This document shows positions 35,002 to 44,797 of a DNA stretch of 64,000 nucleotides, one piece after another. Numbering within the stretch: the first letter of the stretch is position 1; each line of letters opens with the position of its first letter. The notes beneath the pieces are model-generated. The model worked only from the letters and a program-made list of their open reading frames with translations. It did no database searches and was not told the DNA's origin. The position numbers and the translations under genes are program-made. The stretch spans positions 259,038 through 323,037 of the forward strand of contig MKTX01000017.1 of the NCBI GenBank assembly GCA_001898465.1, written 5' to 3'. Origin of the DNA: Sphingobacteriales bacterium 39-19. GTDB lineage: Bacteria; Bacteroidota; Bacteroidia; Chitinophagales; Chitinophagaceae.

Positions 35002-37508
35002 GCAGGATTCTTTTTTCTTTTTATCCATTTATAGAGTTCAATCCAGGCAACAGAAATAAAGGCAGTGAGTATCACCATTCCCAATTGGGGTAAAGGCAAG
35101 CGGCTGATTTTAAAGAACCCCGAAAGTACCGGAACATAGAGCATCATGGCCATCATGGCCAGGGTTATGAAAATAATAAACCAAAGCAGCGAATTTTTAT
35201 ACCGAAGGGTTTGGGCTATTGAATAATAAAAAGAACGATTTACCAGCGTAAGAAAAATATTGGCAAAAATAAGGGTAGAAAAAACCATGGAGCGGGTGGT
35301 TTGTTCATCCCCGTTATGGTGAACCGCATATTGATAAATGAATAAAGTACCGGCCGTAATCGCAAGCCCCTGGATGATGCTGATGATGAGTTCCCTGAAA
35401 TTAAAAAATGTTTTGCTGAGTACCCTGGGCGGGTGCAACATGGCATTTTTTTCCAGGGGTTCATTTTCATAAACAATTGAGCAGGTAGGCCCCATGATGA
35501 GTTCTAAAAATATCACGTGAACGGGTGTAAAAATAGCCGGGTAAACCCATCCCAATACCAATGGCAAGGCCACTATTAAAATGATGGGGATGTGAATGGA
35601 AATAATATACTGAATGGCTTTTTTCAGGTTGGTATAAATTTTCCGGCCCATGGCAATAGCATCCACCAGTTTTCCAAAATCATCATCAGTAAGAATGATG
35701 GAAGATGCTTCTTTAGCAATTTCAGATCCCCGCATCCCCATGGCAATACCAATATCAGCGGCTTTCAGGGCAGGGCCATCATTTACGCCATCACCCGTCA
35801 TGGCTACAATATGATACTGCTTTTTTAAACTTTGAATGATCTTGAGTTTCACTTCGGGAAACATGCGGGTAAATACTTTGTTCTCGTTCACCGCAAGGTC
35901 AAATGCCGGTTCATTCAGCGCTACCAGTTCGGTACCGGTAATTGATTTTTCATATCCCCTGAAATGAGCCTGTTTGGCAATGGCAGCCGTTGTGATGGGA
36001 TTATCGCCGGTGATGATCTTGAGTTCAATACCGGCACGATACATTTGATTAAAAATAGATTCAATATTTTTTTTAGGCGGGTCATAAAATCCCACCAGGC
36101 CCAGGAACTCATTGGTAAACGCTTCCTGCGTTCCGGGAAAATCATTTCCATTAAAAACAATACGGCCTACACCCAATACCCTGAGTCCTTTTTGTGCAAA
36201 CAAATTGAGTTGTTCCTGCACTTTTATTTTATCGGCATCGGCTAAAGAAGAATAGCGAATAATGGCTTCAGGAGCGCCTTTCACGGCAACCTGCCGTTCG
36301 CCTGCATCGTTTTCAAAAATATGGGTCATCATGGGAGGCTGCCCGCCCAGGGGATATTCATGAATCATTTTAAATTCAGTACGCCTGTCGGGTTTTACCT
36401 GTGCAGCATAAGCCGCATGAATCGCTTTTTCCATGGGGTTAAACGGTACCGATTCGCTTGCCCACATGGCAGTACTGAGTAAGGTATGGGTAGAGGCTTT
36501 GTTCCAGCTTTCTTTTGTAAAAGTTTCGCCGGCTGCAAAATCATACAGCTGGAAAATTTCCATCCTGTTTTCGGTGATGGTTCCTGTTTTATCGGTACAC
36601 ACAATAGATGCGGCACCCAGGGTTTCTACGGTAGACACATCTTTTACAATGATCCCCAGCTTCATCAAACGCCAGGCGCCAAGCGCCATAAAAGTAGCCA
36701 GCGCCACCGGTATTTCTTCGGGCAATACACTCATGGCAATGGTAAGCCCTTTAAGCAAACTATCCAGGACATCTTTTGATTGATAAAAATTAATGCCCCA
36801 AATGATGAGAAAAATTACGGCCCCAATGATGGCCATCCATTTTACAAAATAAGTAATCTGTTTCTGTAAGGCCGTTCTCTCTTTTTGAATTTCCTGGATA
36901 GATAATCCTAATTTGGCCAGTTCGGTATGGTTACCTACTGCTGTTACTTCATATACGCATTGCCCGGAAACAGCCAGGGTACCGCTATATAGCTGGCTGC
37001 TATCGCCGGGTTGCAATTCTTTTGTAACGGGTAAAGATTCTCCGGTAAGGATTGATTCATTTACAGAAAAATCATTGAGCTGCTTCAGCACCCCATCAGC
37101 CGGTATCAATTCACCTTCTGACACAACTACATAATCGCCTACCACAATTTCTTTTGCTAAAATATAAGTTACCCGGTTATGCCGTATTACCGTGGCATGG
37201 GTTTGAGTAAATTCTTTTAAAGCACGCAATGCATTGCGGCTCCGGTTGTCCTGGTAAATAGAAATGGCAGATACCAGTATAATAGCGCCGCTCATAAACC
37301 AGGCATCGGCATATTCACCCACTAAAAAATAAATGACGGCAGCGGCAACCAGTAAAATAAACATGGGTTCCGTCACCGCATCTTTAAGCGAATGCCAAAA
37401 AGGATTTGATTTACCGGATTCTATAAAATTACTCCCGTATTTTTTCCGTGAGGCCAGTATTTCATTTTCATGCAGGCCATTAAAAGGAAAAGGGTTTTGT
37501 GCATTCAT
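34998..37508 (-). CDS. P-type cation-transporting ATPase (Ca2+-type, P2)
   Basis: An 836-residue ion pump. It has an N-terminal cation-ATPase domain, an A-domain TGES loop (LTGESLPVTKE at about 155), the membrane-embedded ion site PEEIP at 263-267, the phosphorylation site DKTGT with Asp306, and a hinge MTGDGVNDGPALKAADIGIAMG. The C-terminal membrane helices are present (FTPVHVIFLELIMGP). PEEIP and the lack of N-terminal metal-binding domains point to Ca2+ or Mn2+ rather than copper. It stands next to stress genes but has an 84-bp gap upstream and is probably independent. Confidence 0.9.
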   Translation of the reverse strand: MNAQNPFPFNGLHENEILASRKKYGSNFIESGKSNPFWHSLKDAVTEPMFILLVAAAVIYFLVGEYADAWFMSGAIILVSAISIYQDNRSRNALRALKEFTQTHATVIRHNRVTYILAKEIVVGDYVVVSEGELIPADGVLKQLNDFSVNESILTGESLPVTKELQPGDSSQLYSGTLAVSGQCVYEVTAVGNHTELAKLGLSIQEIQKERTALQKQITYFVKWMAIIGAVIFLIIWGINFYQSKDVLDSLLKGLTIAMSVLPEEIPVALATFMALGAWRLMKLGIIVKDVSTVETLGAASIVCTDKTGTITENRMEIFQLYDFAAGETFTKESWNKASTHTLLSTAMWASESVPFNPMEKAIHAAYAAQVKPDRRTEFKMIHEYPLGGQPPMMTHIFENDAGERQVAVKGAPEAIIRYSSLADADKIKVQEQLNLFAQKGLRVLGVGRIVFNGNDFPGTQEAFTNEFLGLVGFYDPPKKNIESIFNQMYRAGIELKIITGDNPITTAAIAKQAHFRGYEKSITGTELVALNEPAFDLAVNENKVFTRMFPEVKLKIIQSLKKQYHIVAMTGDGVNDGPALKAADIGIAMGMRGSEIAKEASSIILTDDDFGKLVDAIAMGRKIYTNLKKAIQYIISIHIPIILIVALPLVLGWVYPAIFTPVHVIFLELIMGPTCSIVYENEPLEKNAMLHPPRVLSKTFFNFRELIISIIQGLAITAGTLFIYQYAVHHNGDEQTTRSMVFSTLIFANIFLTLVNRSFYYSIAQTLRYKNSLLWFIIFITLAMMAMMLYVPVLSGFFKISRLPLPQLGMVILTAFISVAWIELYKWIKRKKNPA

Positions 37509-37592
37509 CCGGGCTTTGCGTTTAATTTGTTAGTAAATAATAAAAGCCGGATAAATGTATAAAGAAATAAAATAACTTTTTTAAAATACAAA

Positions 37593-38054
37593 TCATGATT
37601 CCACTGGTACCCCTGCTTCTTTATTATTGAAAATGGGCAAGCCATTGTAATTTACTTCCCAGGTAACAGGCAATGCTTTTTTAAGCATACTGCTTACGCC
37701 GCAATATTTTTCCTGTGAATCGGTAACGGCCTGCAAGGCTGCTTCTTTATTGGCCTCCTCCCCTTTAAAATCATAAATCACATGGATAGCGATATATTCA
37801 ATGGGTGCTTTTTTGCTTATTTCACCAATCACTTTCATATCAAAAGACTGTGGATATTTATTGGCTTTTCGGAGTATCGCTGCAATATCCATCCCGGTGC
37901 AGCCGGCCAGGGCCGTTAAGATAAAGGGTTTCGGAATGGGGCCATGGTCTTCACCACCTGCTTTTTCGGGCGCATCCATTACGATGGTATGCCCGTTTAC
38001 CAATGCATTGAACTGCATTTTACCCATCCATTGTACATCAATTTCGTGTGCCAT
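37593..38054 (-). CDS. OsmC family protein
   Basis: A 153-residue cytoplasmic protein of the OsmC/Ohr fold. Members reduce organic peroxides with a cysteine pair: the first is in LAGCTGMDIAAIL (about 60) and the second in KYCGVSSML (about 125), the spacing expected for the family. Many OsmC proteins of this type have no proven substrate. It is the last gene of a small operon with DUF2892 and DUF302 proteins (gap 5 bp). Confidence 0.88.
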   Translation of the reverse strand: MAHEIDVQWMGKMQFNALVNGHTIVMDAPEKAGGEDHGPIPKPFILTALAGCTGMDIAAILRKANKYPQSFDMKVIGEISKKAPIEYIAIHVIYDFKGEEANKEAALQAVTDSQEKYCGVSSMLKKALPVTWEVNYNGLPIFNNKEAGVPVES

Positions 38055-38059
38055 AAAAT

Positions 38060-38281
38060 TTATTTTTCAGTTGATTCTTCTTTTTTCTTTTTTGTGGAAA
38101 TGCCCATGAAATGATATAGCGGGCAAAAGTTGATAAACACCGTACTCAACAAGATTGCCCCGATTATTAATAGAATGAGCCCGAGGTTCCCGCTAACCGT
38201 GCTTGTAAAATATAATGCGGCAAAAGCCACAGCGATCAATACCCTTATTAATTTATCGGGCATATTCATATTGGGTTTCAT
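38060..38281 (-). CDS. DUF2892 (YgaP-like) inner-membrane protein
   Basis: A 73-residue protein with two hydrophobic segments (about 12-29 and 33-50), starting NMPDKLIRVLIAVAFAAL, the usual DUF2892 opening. The segment FINFCPLYHFMGIST after the second helix is also typical. The family is often next to rhodanese, OsmC or sulfur genes, but its function is unknown. It sits between the DUF302 and OsmC genes with 5 and 11 bp gaps. Confidence 0.85.
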   Translation of the reverse strand: MKPNMNMPDKLIRVLIAVAFAALYFTSTVSGNLGLILLIIGAILLSTVFINFCPLYHFMGISTKKKKEESTEK

Positions 38282-38292
38282 ATTTTTTAATT

Positions 38293-38679
38293 TTATACGT
38301 TTTGAATTACCTTTTTTAATTTTTCCCTTACTGCAGTGGCCACTTCGCCCAATTGGTCATTTTTAATTGCCATCATCGAGGCAACGGGATCCACGGCAGA
38401 TACTTCTACATTTCCATGCTCTCTTTCCTGCACAATTACATTACAAGGCAGCATGGTACCAATGGTATCTTCGGCCAATAAAGCCTGGTGTGCAAAATGA
38501 GGATTGCAGGCTCCTAAAATTTTATATTTCCGGAAATCCACATCCAGTTTCTTTTTTAATGTATCCTGCACATCAATTTCTGTAAGTACACCAAATCCTT
38601 CTGCTTTTAATTGTTCGGTAACTTTTGATATGGCAGTATCATAATCTTCCTTTATTATCTTTGTAAAATGGTAACTCAT
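38293..38679 (-). CDS. DUF302 family protein
   Basis: A 128-residue soluble protein matching DUF302: KVTEQLKAEGFGVLTEIDVQDTLKKKLD, then YKILGACNPHFAHQALLAEDTIGTMLPCNVIV. The ATG at 38679 is preferred over the upstream one (38721) because MSYHFTKIIKEDYD aligns with the family start. DUF302 proteins co-occur with sulfur and redox genes; the function is unknown. It is the first gene of the DUF302-DUF2892-OsmC operon. A direct repeat GTTACA-TTT-GTTACA lies 60 bp upstream. Confidence 0.88.
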   Translation of the reverse strand: MSYHFTKIIKEDYDTAISKVTEQLKAEGFGVLTEIDVQDTLKKKLDVDFRKYKILGACNPHFAHQALLAEDTIGTMLPCNVIVQEREHGNVEVSAVDPVASMMAIKNDQLGEVATAVREKLKKVIQNV

Positions 38680-38739
38680 GATGTTGCTTTTTAAGTGGAA
38701 TAATGACCACAAAGTAACCATTTATAAAAGGAATGCTCC

Positions 38740-38754
38740 GTTACATTTGTTACA
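38740..38754. promoter_or_regulatory. Direct repeat GTTACA-TTT-GTTACA in a divergent promoter region
   Basis: Two GTTACA copies 9 bp apart lie between the divergent DUF302 operon (start 38679) and the DUF4399 gene (start 38871). The spacing places both copies on nearly the same face of the helix. It could be an operator, but no regulator can be named from this alone. Confidence 0.35.
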
Positions 38755-38870
38755 TAAGACGGCCCGGTATATTTATAATTGGCATAATAAATGCTGCTTT
38801 TTATAAACCCTGTATCCTGCTGAAAGCTTAAGGAAACCACCCCGATTGTACATTTTAAACAAAATAGAAT

Positions 38871-39380
38871 ATGAAACAGTTTCTTAGTTTTTTAACCCTT
38901 CTTGTATTTGGTTTAGCGGCCTGTAATTCCGGCAAAACAAATAAGGATGCAGCTGCCACCGATACCCTGGCCATGAAAGATACCACCCATGCTATGCCGA
39001 TGGCAAGTGCAGATATAGATCCCCTGCCCGAAGTGCCTGCTGATGCAAACGTGTTTTTTAAAAATTTAAAACAGGGCGAAACGGTAATATCGCCACTCAC
39101 AGTAGAAATGGGCGTAACAGGTATGTCAGTAGATTCAGCCGGTATCATCCGGCAAAAATCGGGTCATTTTCATATTTTAATAGATGCAGAAGATTCTATA
39201 CCGGCGGGTGTGGTGATAGGAAAGGATAGCGCCCATCTTCATTTTGGTAATGCACAGGAAAAAACAAGCCTCAGCCTCATGCCGGGCAAACATCGCTTAG
39301 CGCTGCAGTTTGCCGATGGCTTGCACCGTTCCTATGGTGGAAAATTAGCCACAACCGTTAGCATTGATGTTAAAAAATAA
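38871..39380 (+). CDS. DUF4399 lipoprotein
   Basis: A 169-residue exported protein with a lipoprotein signal (MKQFLSFLTLLVFGLAACNS, Cys18). A Thr/Met-rich linker follows, then the DUF4399 domain: VFFKNLKQGETVISPLTVEMGVTGM, SGHFHILIDAE and MPGKHRLALQFADGLH. The two His-containing strands (HFHILID and HLHFGNA) are a family hallmark and might bind metal. It sits divergently from the DUF302 operon and is followed by a terminator. Confidence 0.85.
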   Translation: MKQFLSFLTLLVFGLAACNSGKTNKDAAATDTLAMKDTTHAMPMASADIDPLPEVPADANVFFKNLKQGETVISPLTVEMGVTGMSVDSAGIIRQKSGHFHILIDAEDSIPAGVVIGKDSAHLHFGNAQEKTSLSLMPGKHRLALQFADGLHRSYGGKLATTVSIDVKK

Positions 39381-39396
39381 TTTATGAATTGCATAG

Positions 39397-39427
39397 AGCC
39401 CGGCCTAAAACCGGGTTTTATTTTTTA
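39397..39427 (+). terminator. Rho-independent terminator
   Basis: The stem CCCGG (39399-39403) / CCGGG (39411-39415) has a 7-nt loop and is followed by TTTTATTTTTT. It lies 16 bp after the DUF4399 stop. Confidence 0.8.
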
Positions 39428-39568
39428 AAATCATATTATTCCGTACCCAATTGTAAAAATGATGTAATAAGATTGAAAAGGAAGTGAATGCCCTCATAAA
39501 CCCATGCCATCTCAAAAAAATACATTAACTTGTAGCAATCAGTTAACAAGCGCATAAATTCAGGGGAT

Positions 39569-39970
39569 ATGAAAGAAAAATACAATATAGCAACCAATCA
39601 ACGGCCTGATGGCGATCGCCCTTTAGATGCTACCCTTGTTCACATTGACCTGCCCCAATTTATTCGTCAAATAAAAGAAGAAGTTGCCTGGCAGGAAAGC
39701 GACCGAAATGCAATCACTGTATATAAAACCAATGGATTGCGTATGGTATTGGTGGCCTTACACCAGGATGCCGAACTCACCCGCCATATTGCCAAAGGCA
39801 TCATCAGCATCCAGCTTATTTCGGGCTGTATCCTCTTTAATACCGATCAGCAAACAGTAGAGTTACAAGACGGGCAAATGCTGGCCCTGCATGAACGAAT
39901 CCCACATAGCGTTCGAGCGGTAAAGGAAAGTGTTTTCCTGCTTACCCTCACCACTTCACTGCAAGTGTAA
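39569..39970 (+). CDS. Cupin-domain protein
   Basis: A 133-residue soluble protein with a small cupin barrel. The conserved core is GLRMVLVALHQDAELTRHIAKG followed by GCILFNTDQQTVELQDGQMLALHERIPHSV. The two His-containing segments could coordinate a metal, though the first motif is poor in ligands. No substrate can be assigned. The rest of the upstream gap (39428-39568) shows no clear promoter. Confidence 0.78.
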   Translation: MKEKYNIATNQRPDGDRPLDATLVHIDLPQFIRQIKEEVAWQESDRNAITVYKTNGLRMVLVALHQDAELTRHIAKGIISIQLISGCILFNTDQQTVELQDGQMLALHERIPHSVRAVKESVFLLTLTTSLQV

Positions 39971-39996
39971 TGCACCTCACATACAGGAAATAAAAA

Positions 39997-40023
39997 ACTC
40001 TTTTTATACAAAATAAAAAGAGT
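39997..40023. terminator. Perfect 11-bp hairpin after the cupin gene
   Basis: ACTCTTTTTAT and ATAAAAAGAGT form an 11-bp stem with a 5-nt loop, 27 bp after the cupin stop. There is no T-run beyond the stem, so it may be a weak terminator or an mRNA-end stabiliser, or act as an upstream element of the stomatin gene. Confidence 0.5.
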
Positions 40024-40097
40024 ATAACAGCACATCTTAAAATGTACTTCGCAAAAAATAAATATTACATCATTACTCATTAACTAAAAACAAAAAA

Positions 40098-40988
40098 ATG
40101 CAAACACAAATTATATACATCGTTATTGCAGCGATTATTTTCTTCTTTTTAAGTGGTATTAAAATTGTGCGCCCCACGCACCGTGGGCTTATTGAGCGCC
40201 TGGGTAAATACATCAAATATGCCAACCCCGGTTTTCACTGGATAATCCCGTATATCGATAAACTGTATTTAGTAAATATCACTGAGCAAATGGTAGATGC
40301 CCAACCCCAGGAGATCATTACCAACGATAACCTGAATGCCAGTGTTGATGCACAGGTTTATTTCCGGGTGATAGAAACCGAAGAAAGCGTAAAGAGTTCT
40401 TTGTATAATGTAAACAATTACAAATTACAAATCGTAAACCTGGCCCGTACTACGCTACGGAATATTATTGGTACCCTTACTTTACGATCGGCCAATAGCG
40501 AAAGAGGTAAAATAAATGCGGAATTGCACAACACGTTAAAAAATGAAACATCCAGCTGGGGTATAGTGATCATCAGGACCGAATTAAAAGAAATTGACCC
40601 GCCACGGGATGTGCAGGAAACCATGAACAAAGTAGTGAAAGCAGAAAATGAAAAAATTGCAGCTATTGATTATGCCACAGCCAACGAAACCGTTGCCGAT
40701 GGGGTAAAAAGAGCCAAGATTAAAGAAGCCGAAGGCTATAAAAGAGCACAGGTATTGCATGCTGAAGGTGAAGCCGAAGCAATTATGCTGGTAAACGTAG
40801 CCGCAGACCAGTATTTTACCGGCAATGCCCAATTATTAAAAAAATTAGAAACCCTGGAAGCTTCTTTAAAGAACAATGCGAAAATTGTTATCCCCACCGG
40901 GTCAGAACTGGTGAATATTATTGGCGATATGGCCGGCATATTGCCCCTGCCCTCCGGGAAAAAAGAGAAAGAGGTAATAATAAAATAA
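40098..40988 (+). CDS. SPFH/stomatin-family membrane protein (slipin)
   Basis: A 296-residue protein anchored by one N-terminal helix (IIYIVIAAIIFFFLSGI), followed by the SPFH domain with RPTHRGLIERLGKYIKYANPGFHWIIPYID, then a long coiled-coil region (ANETVADGVKRAKIKEAEGYKRAQVLHAEGEAEA). Family members oligomerise into membrane microdomain scaffolds and often regulate proteases. No NfeD or FtsH partner gene is adjacent here. Confidence 0.9.
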   Translation: MQTQIIYIVIAAIIFFFLSGIKIVRPTHRGLIERLGKYIKYANPGFHWIIPYIDKLYLVNITEQMVDAQPQEIITNDNLNASVDAQVYFRVIETEESVKSSLYNVNNYKLQIVNLARTTLRNIIGTLTLRSANSERGKINAELHNTLKNETSSWGIVIIRTELKEIDPPRDVQETMNKVVKAENEKIAAIDYATANETVADGVKRAKIKEAEGYKRAQVLHAEGEAEAIMLVNVAADQYFTGNAQLLKKLETLEASLKNNAKIVIPTGSELVNIIGDMAGILPLPSGKKEKEVIIK

Positions 40989-41090
40989 AGATGGGGTAAT
41001 AAAACAGGCATTATGATTTGTTGTAACCTGCACATGTACTTTACAATCCAATGCCGGTATGGGATTGGGTTATTTTAAAACAGGCCGGGT

Positions 41091-41438
41091 ATGAAACTAT
41101 TTGTAAAAAGAGTGTATGATAAAAAGGAGGCAAAGGATGGAAAGCGCATCCTGGTAGATCGTTTATGGCCACGGGGCCTTACCAAAGAAAAAGCAGCCGC
41201 AGATATTTGGCTCAAAGAAATTGCGCCCAGTACAGAACTGCGTAAATGGTTTGCACACGACCCCGGCAAATGGGTTTCATTTCAAAAAAAATATACTACG
41301 GAACTTGAGAACAATAAGGAGGCCGTAGCTGTTTTAAGAAAAGAAATAAAATCCGGTACAGTTACCCTTTTGTATGCAGCAAAAGATGAACAACATAATG
41401 AAGCCCTGGTTTTAAAGAACTGGATGAGTAAAAAATGA
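41091..41438 (+). CDS. DUF488 family protein
   Basis: A 115-residue cytoplasmic protein with the DUF488 pattern: VKRVYDKKEAKDGKRILVDRLWPRGLTKEKA, then WLKEIAPSTELRKWFAHDP, then VTLLYAAKDEQHNEA. These are conserved basic and aromatic residues of a domain seen next to stress genes; its biochemical role is unclear. It lies 22 bp upstream of the UspA gene on the same strand. Confidence 0.88.
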   Translation: MKLFVKRVYDKKEAKDGKRILVDRLWPRGLTKEKAAADIWLKEIAPSTELRKWFAHDPGKWVSFQKKYTTELENNKEAVAVLRKEIKSGTVTLLYAAKDEQHNEALVLKNWMSKK

Positions 41439-41460
41439 TTCACGCTAAAAACATCATAAC

Positions 41461-41943
41461 ATGGAAATCAAAAAAATATTAATCGCCATTGATTATCATC
41501 CTTCGGCACAAATGGTAGCTGAAGCAGGGTATCTTTTAGCCCAAAGTGTACAGGCAAAACCGGTACTCTTACATGTAACCGCCAACCCGGCTTATTATGC
41601 TACCCTGGATTATTCGCCCATCATGGGATTTGCCGGGTTTAATAACCTGGACATTTTACACAAAGATGATACCGATGAACTGATGCGGTCGGCACAATAT
41701 TATTTAGATAAAACAAAAAGCCATTTAGGAGATGAGCAAATGGAAACGCTGGTAAAATCGGGCAATATTGCCGATACCATTTTAGAAACAGCAAAAGAAA
41801 TAAATGCCTATGCCATTGTAATGGGAACCCATAGCCGTAGCGGGTTAGAAAAAGTATTGGTGGGCAGTGTAGCCAAATTGGTGCTGGAGCAAAGTGAAGT
41901 TCCCTTATTTATTATCCCCACAAAAAATTATAAGGATGTATAA
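41461..41943 (+). CDS. Universal stress protein (UspA family)
   Basis: A 160-residue single-domain Usp. The fold starts with KKILIAIDYHPSAQMVAEAGYLLAQ, and the ATP-binding-type loop GTHSRSGLEKVLVGSVAKLVLEQSEVPLFII (about 120-150) fits the GxxxxG-type motif of nucleotide-binding members. It is likely induced under low oxygen or starvation in relatives. It precedes the aconitase gene by 73 bp. Confidence 0.92.
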   Translation: MEIKKILIAIDYHPSAQMVAEAGYLLAQSVQAKPVLLHVTANPAYYATLDYSPIMGFAGFNNLDILHKDDTDELMRSAQYYLDKTKSHLGDEQMETLVKSGNIADTILETAKEINAYAIVMGTHSRSGLEKVLVGSVAKLVLEQSEVPLFIIPTKNYKDV

Positions 41944-42016
41944 GGCCTGAAAAGTAAACCTGAAAAAAGAGTAACTTTGAAACAACAGATTATCAGAAAG
42001 ATTAAATAAAATCAAA

Positions 42017-44794
42017 ATGACAAAAGATCCTTATCAAATTAAAAAATTACTACCCACACACAAATCCGGTTCCTATACATATTACAGCCTGGCAGAATTA
42101 AAAAAGCAGGGCCATGCGATTGAGAAAATGCCTTTTTCCATCAGGATATTACTGGAGAATGCATTACGGAATTTTGATGATTTTGCGATTACCAAAGAAA
42201 ATATTGAAACCATTTTAAATTGGAGCCCCACGCCTTCTGATAAAGACATCCCTTTTAAACCCGCCCGGGTTTTGATGCAGGATTTCACCGGCGTGCCTGC
42301 CGTGGTAGATATTGCATCGCTGCGGGCAGAAGCCGCCAGGAAAGGAAAAAACCCCGAAGAAATAAATCCATTAATACCGGTTGATTTGGTTATTGACCAC
42401 TCGGTGCAGGTAGATTATTTTGGTACCGGTTATTCTTTTCAAAAAAATATGGAAGAAGAATATAAACGCAACCAGGAACGGTATTCTTTTTTAAAGTGGG
42501 CACAAAGATCTTTTAATAATTTTAGTGTAGTACCGCCCGGCATGGGAATTTGTCACCAGGTAAACCTGGAATATTTATCAAAAGGAGTGATAGAAAGAAA
42601 TGGAGAAATTTTTCCTGATACATTGGTAGGCACTGACAGCCATACCCCCATGGTAAACGGGATTGGCGTAGTGGCCTGGGGCGTAGGAGGAATAGAAGCA
42701 GAAGCCGCTATTTTAGGGCAACCCTTATACTTTATTATGCCCGAAGTTATCGGGTTACAATTAACCGGCAAATTACCGGTAGGATCAACGGCAACGGATC
42801 TCGTATTGACGATAGCCGAAACATTGCGGAAGTTTGGCGTGGTAGGAAAATTTGTAGAAGTGTATGGGCCCGGGCTCGATCATCTTTCGGTGCCCGATCG
42901 GGCAACTATTGGGAATATGTCGCCCGAATTTGGTTGTACCATCACCTACTTCCCCATCGACCATAAAACAATTGAATACATGCGCCGGAGCAACCGCTCC
43001 GAAGAACAGGTTACCCTGGTGGAAGATTATTGCAAAGCCAATATGCTTTGGCGGGCAGATGAAGAAAGTATTCAATATACCGATACCATTACCTTAGATC
43101 TTTCTACCATTGAACCCACAGTGGCAGGCCCTAAAAGGCCGCAGGACAAAATTTTACTGAAAGATTTTAAGCTAAAATTTATTCAATTGATGGACCAGGT
43201 GTATGGCCGAAAATACAGCGTGCCGGATAAACAACTTTCCCGTTGGTTTGCAGAAGGGGGCGGACAGCCCATAGACCCGGCACCTCCCATGCCCGCAGAC
43301 AGTGAAGTAAAACAAGAAAAAGAAAATGGCACCAAAAAAGTATGGGTTACATTAGGACATGAAAAGTTTGAAATCTCAGATGGCTCGGTAGCCATTGCTG
43401 CCATTACCTCCTGTACCAATACCTCCAATCCTTTTGTAATGATCGGCGCCGGCCTGGTTGCCCGGAAAGCCAGGGAGCATGGGCTGGATAAAAAACCCTG
43501 GGTAAAAACATCATTAGCGCCGGGTTCAAAAGTGGTAACCGATTATCTTGAAAAAGCAGATTTGCTGAAAGACCTGGAATCATTGGATTTTCACCTGGTA
43601 GGATATGGTTGTACTTCCTGCATTGGCAACTCGGGCCCTTTACCTCCTTATATGGCTAAAGCTGTAGAAGAGTACGATCTTGTAGTGGCCTCCGTACTGT
43701 CCGGCAACCGGAATTTTGAAGCCAGGATTCACCCGCAAGTAAGAATGAATTTTTTAATGTCGCCCATGCTGGTGGTTGCCTATGCCATTGCCGGCCGTAT
43801 TGATATAGACCTGGTGAATGATCCCATCAGTTATGATTCTAATTTGCAGCCCGTTTATTTAAAAGATATTTGGCCCAGCGATGATGAGATCAATGAATTG
43901 ATGGATAAAGTACTTTCACCCGCAGATTTTGATAAAAATTACAGCGAAATCTTTGAAGGCAATGAAACATGGCGTAACCTTAGCATCCCCGAAGACACAC
44001 TGTATGCCTGGGACGATCAGTCAACTTATATTAAAGAAGCGCCGTTTTTTACTGGCATATCAGAAAAGGTAGAACCGCTGCAGGATATTACCCATGCCCA
44101 GGCCTTATTGGTTTTGGGAGACAGCATTACTACCGATCACATCTCTCCTGCCGGCCAGTTTAATGAATCCTCTGCCGCAGGTAAATATTTAATAAGCCGG
44201 GGCGTAACAAGGGAACATTTTAATTCTTATGGTTCCCGCAGAGGTAATGATGAAGTAATGACCCGGGGTACTTTTGCCAATGTGCGGATAAAAAATAAAT
44301 TAGCCCAAAAAGAAGGAGGATATACCACTTTTCTGCCTACCGGCGAAGAGATGAGTGTATATGATGCTTCTGTAAAATACAAAGCCGCAAATATTCCTTT
44401 AGTGGTATTGGCCGGTAAAGAATATGGCAGTGGTTCATCTCGTGACTGGGCAGCCAAAGGTACATTCTTACTGGGCGTAAAAGCGGTACTGGCGGAAAGT
44501 TACGAACGCATTCACCGCAGCAACCTGGTAGGTATGGGCGTATTGCCCCTGCAATATTTACCGGGTGATACTGCAGAAAAACTGGGATTGGATGGCCAGG
44601 AAAGCTTTACCATTACAGGTATTGCAGAAAATATTAAACCATTAAAAAAAGTACAGGTAATAGCAAAAAAAGCCGATGGTACCCAAATAAAACTGGATGC
44701 CATTGCCCGCCTGGATTCCGAAATTGAAATAGAATATTACCGGAATGGAGGCATCCTGCAATATGTACTCAGGCATTTTTTAGAAAAAGAATAA
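42017..44794 (+). CDS. acnA: Aconitate hydratase AcnA
   Basis: The TCA-cycle enzyme that isomerises citrate to isocitrate, 925 residues, cytoplasmic. The 4Fe-4S cysteines are in ITSCTNTSNP and GYGCTSCIGNSGPL. The N-terminal IRP/AcnA-type sequence (RILLENALRNFDDFAI) and the C-terminal swivel domain (GKEYGSGSSRDWAAKG) are complete. It overlaps no neighbour; the AhpD-like gene follows after 3 bp, so they are probably co-transcribed. A promoter-like TAACTTTG is at 41972-41979. Confidence 0.96.
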   Translation: MTKDPYQIKKLLPTHKSGSYTYYSLAELKKQGHAIEKMPFSIRILLENALRNFDDFAITKENIETILNWSPTPSDKDIPFKPARVLMQDFTGVPAVVDIASLRAEAARKGKNPEEINPLIPVDLVIDHSVQVDYFGTGYSFQKNMEEEYKRNQERYSFLKWAQRSFNNFSVVPPGMGICHQVNLEYLSKGVIERNGEIFPDTLVGTDSHTPMVNGIGVVAWGVGGIEAEAAILGQPLYFIMPEVIGLQLTGKLPVGSTATDLVLTIAETLRKFGVVGKFVEVYGPGLDHLSVPDRATIGNMSPEFGCTITYFPIDHKTIEYMRRSNRSEEQVTLVEDYCKANMLWRADEESIQYTDTITLDLSTIEPTVAGPKRPQDKILLKDFKLKFIQLMDQVYGRKYSVPDKQLSRWFAEGGGQPIDPAPPMPADSEVKQEKENGTKKVWVTLGHEKFEISDGSVAIAAITSCTNTSNPFVMIGAGLVARKAREHGLDKKPWVKTSLAPGSKVVTDYLEKADLLKDLESLDFHLVGYGCTSCIGNSGPLPPYMAKAVEEYDLVVASVLSGNRNFEARIHPQVRMNFLMSPMLVVAYAIAGRIDIDLVNDPISYDSNLQPVYLKDIWPSDDEINELMDKVLSPADFDKNYSEIFEGNETWRNLSIPEDTLYAWDDQSTYIKEAPFFTGISEKVEPLQDITHAQALLVLGDSITTDHISPAGQFNESSAAGKYLISRGVTREHFNSYGSRRGNDEVMTRGTFANVRIKNKLAQKEGGYTTFLPTGEEMSVYDASVKYKAANIPLVVLAGKEYGSGSSRDWAAKGTFLLGVKAVLAESYERIHRSNLVGMGVLPLQYLPGDTAEKLGLDGQESFTITGIAENIKPLKKVQVIAKKADGTQIKLDAIARLDSEIEIEYYRNGGILQYVLRHFLEKE

Positions 44795-44797
44795 AAT

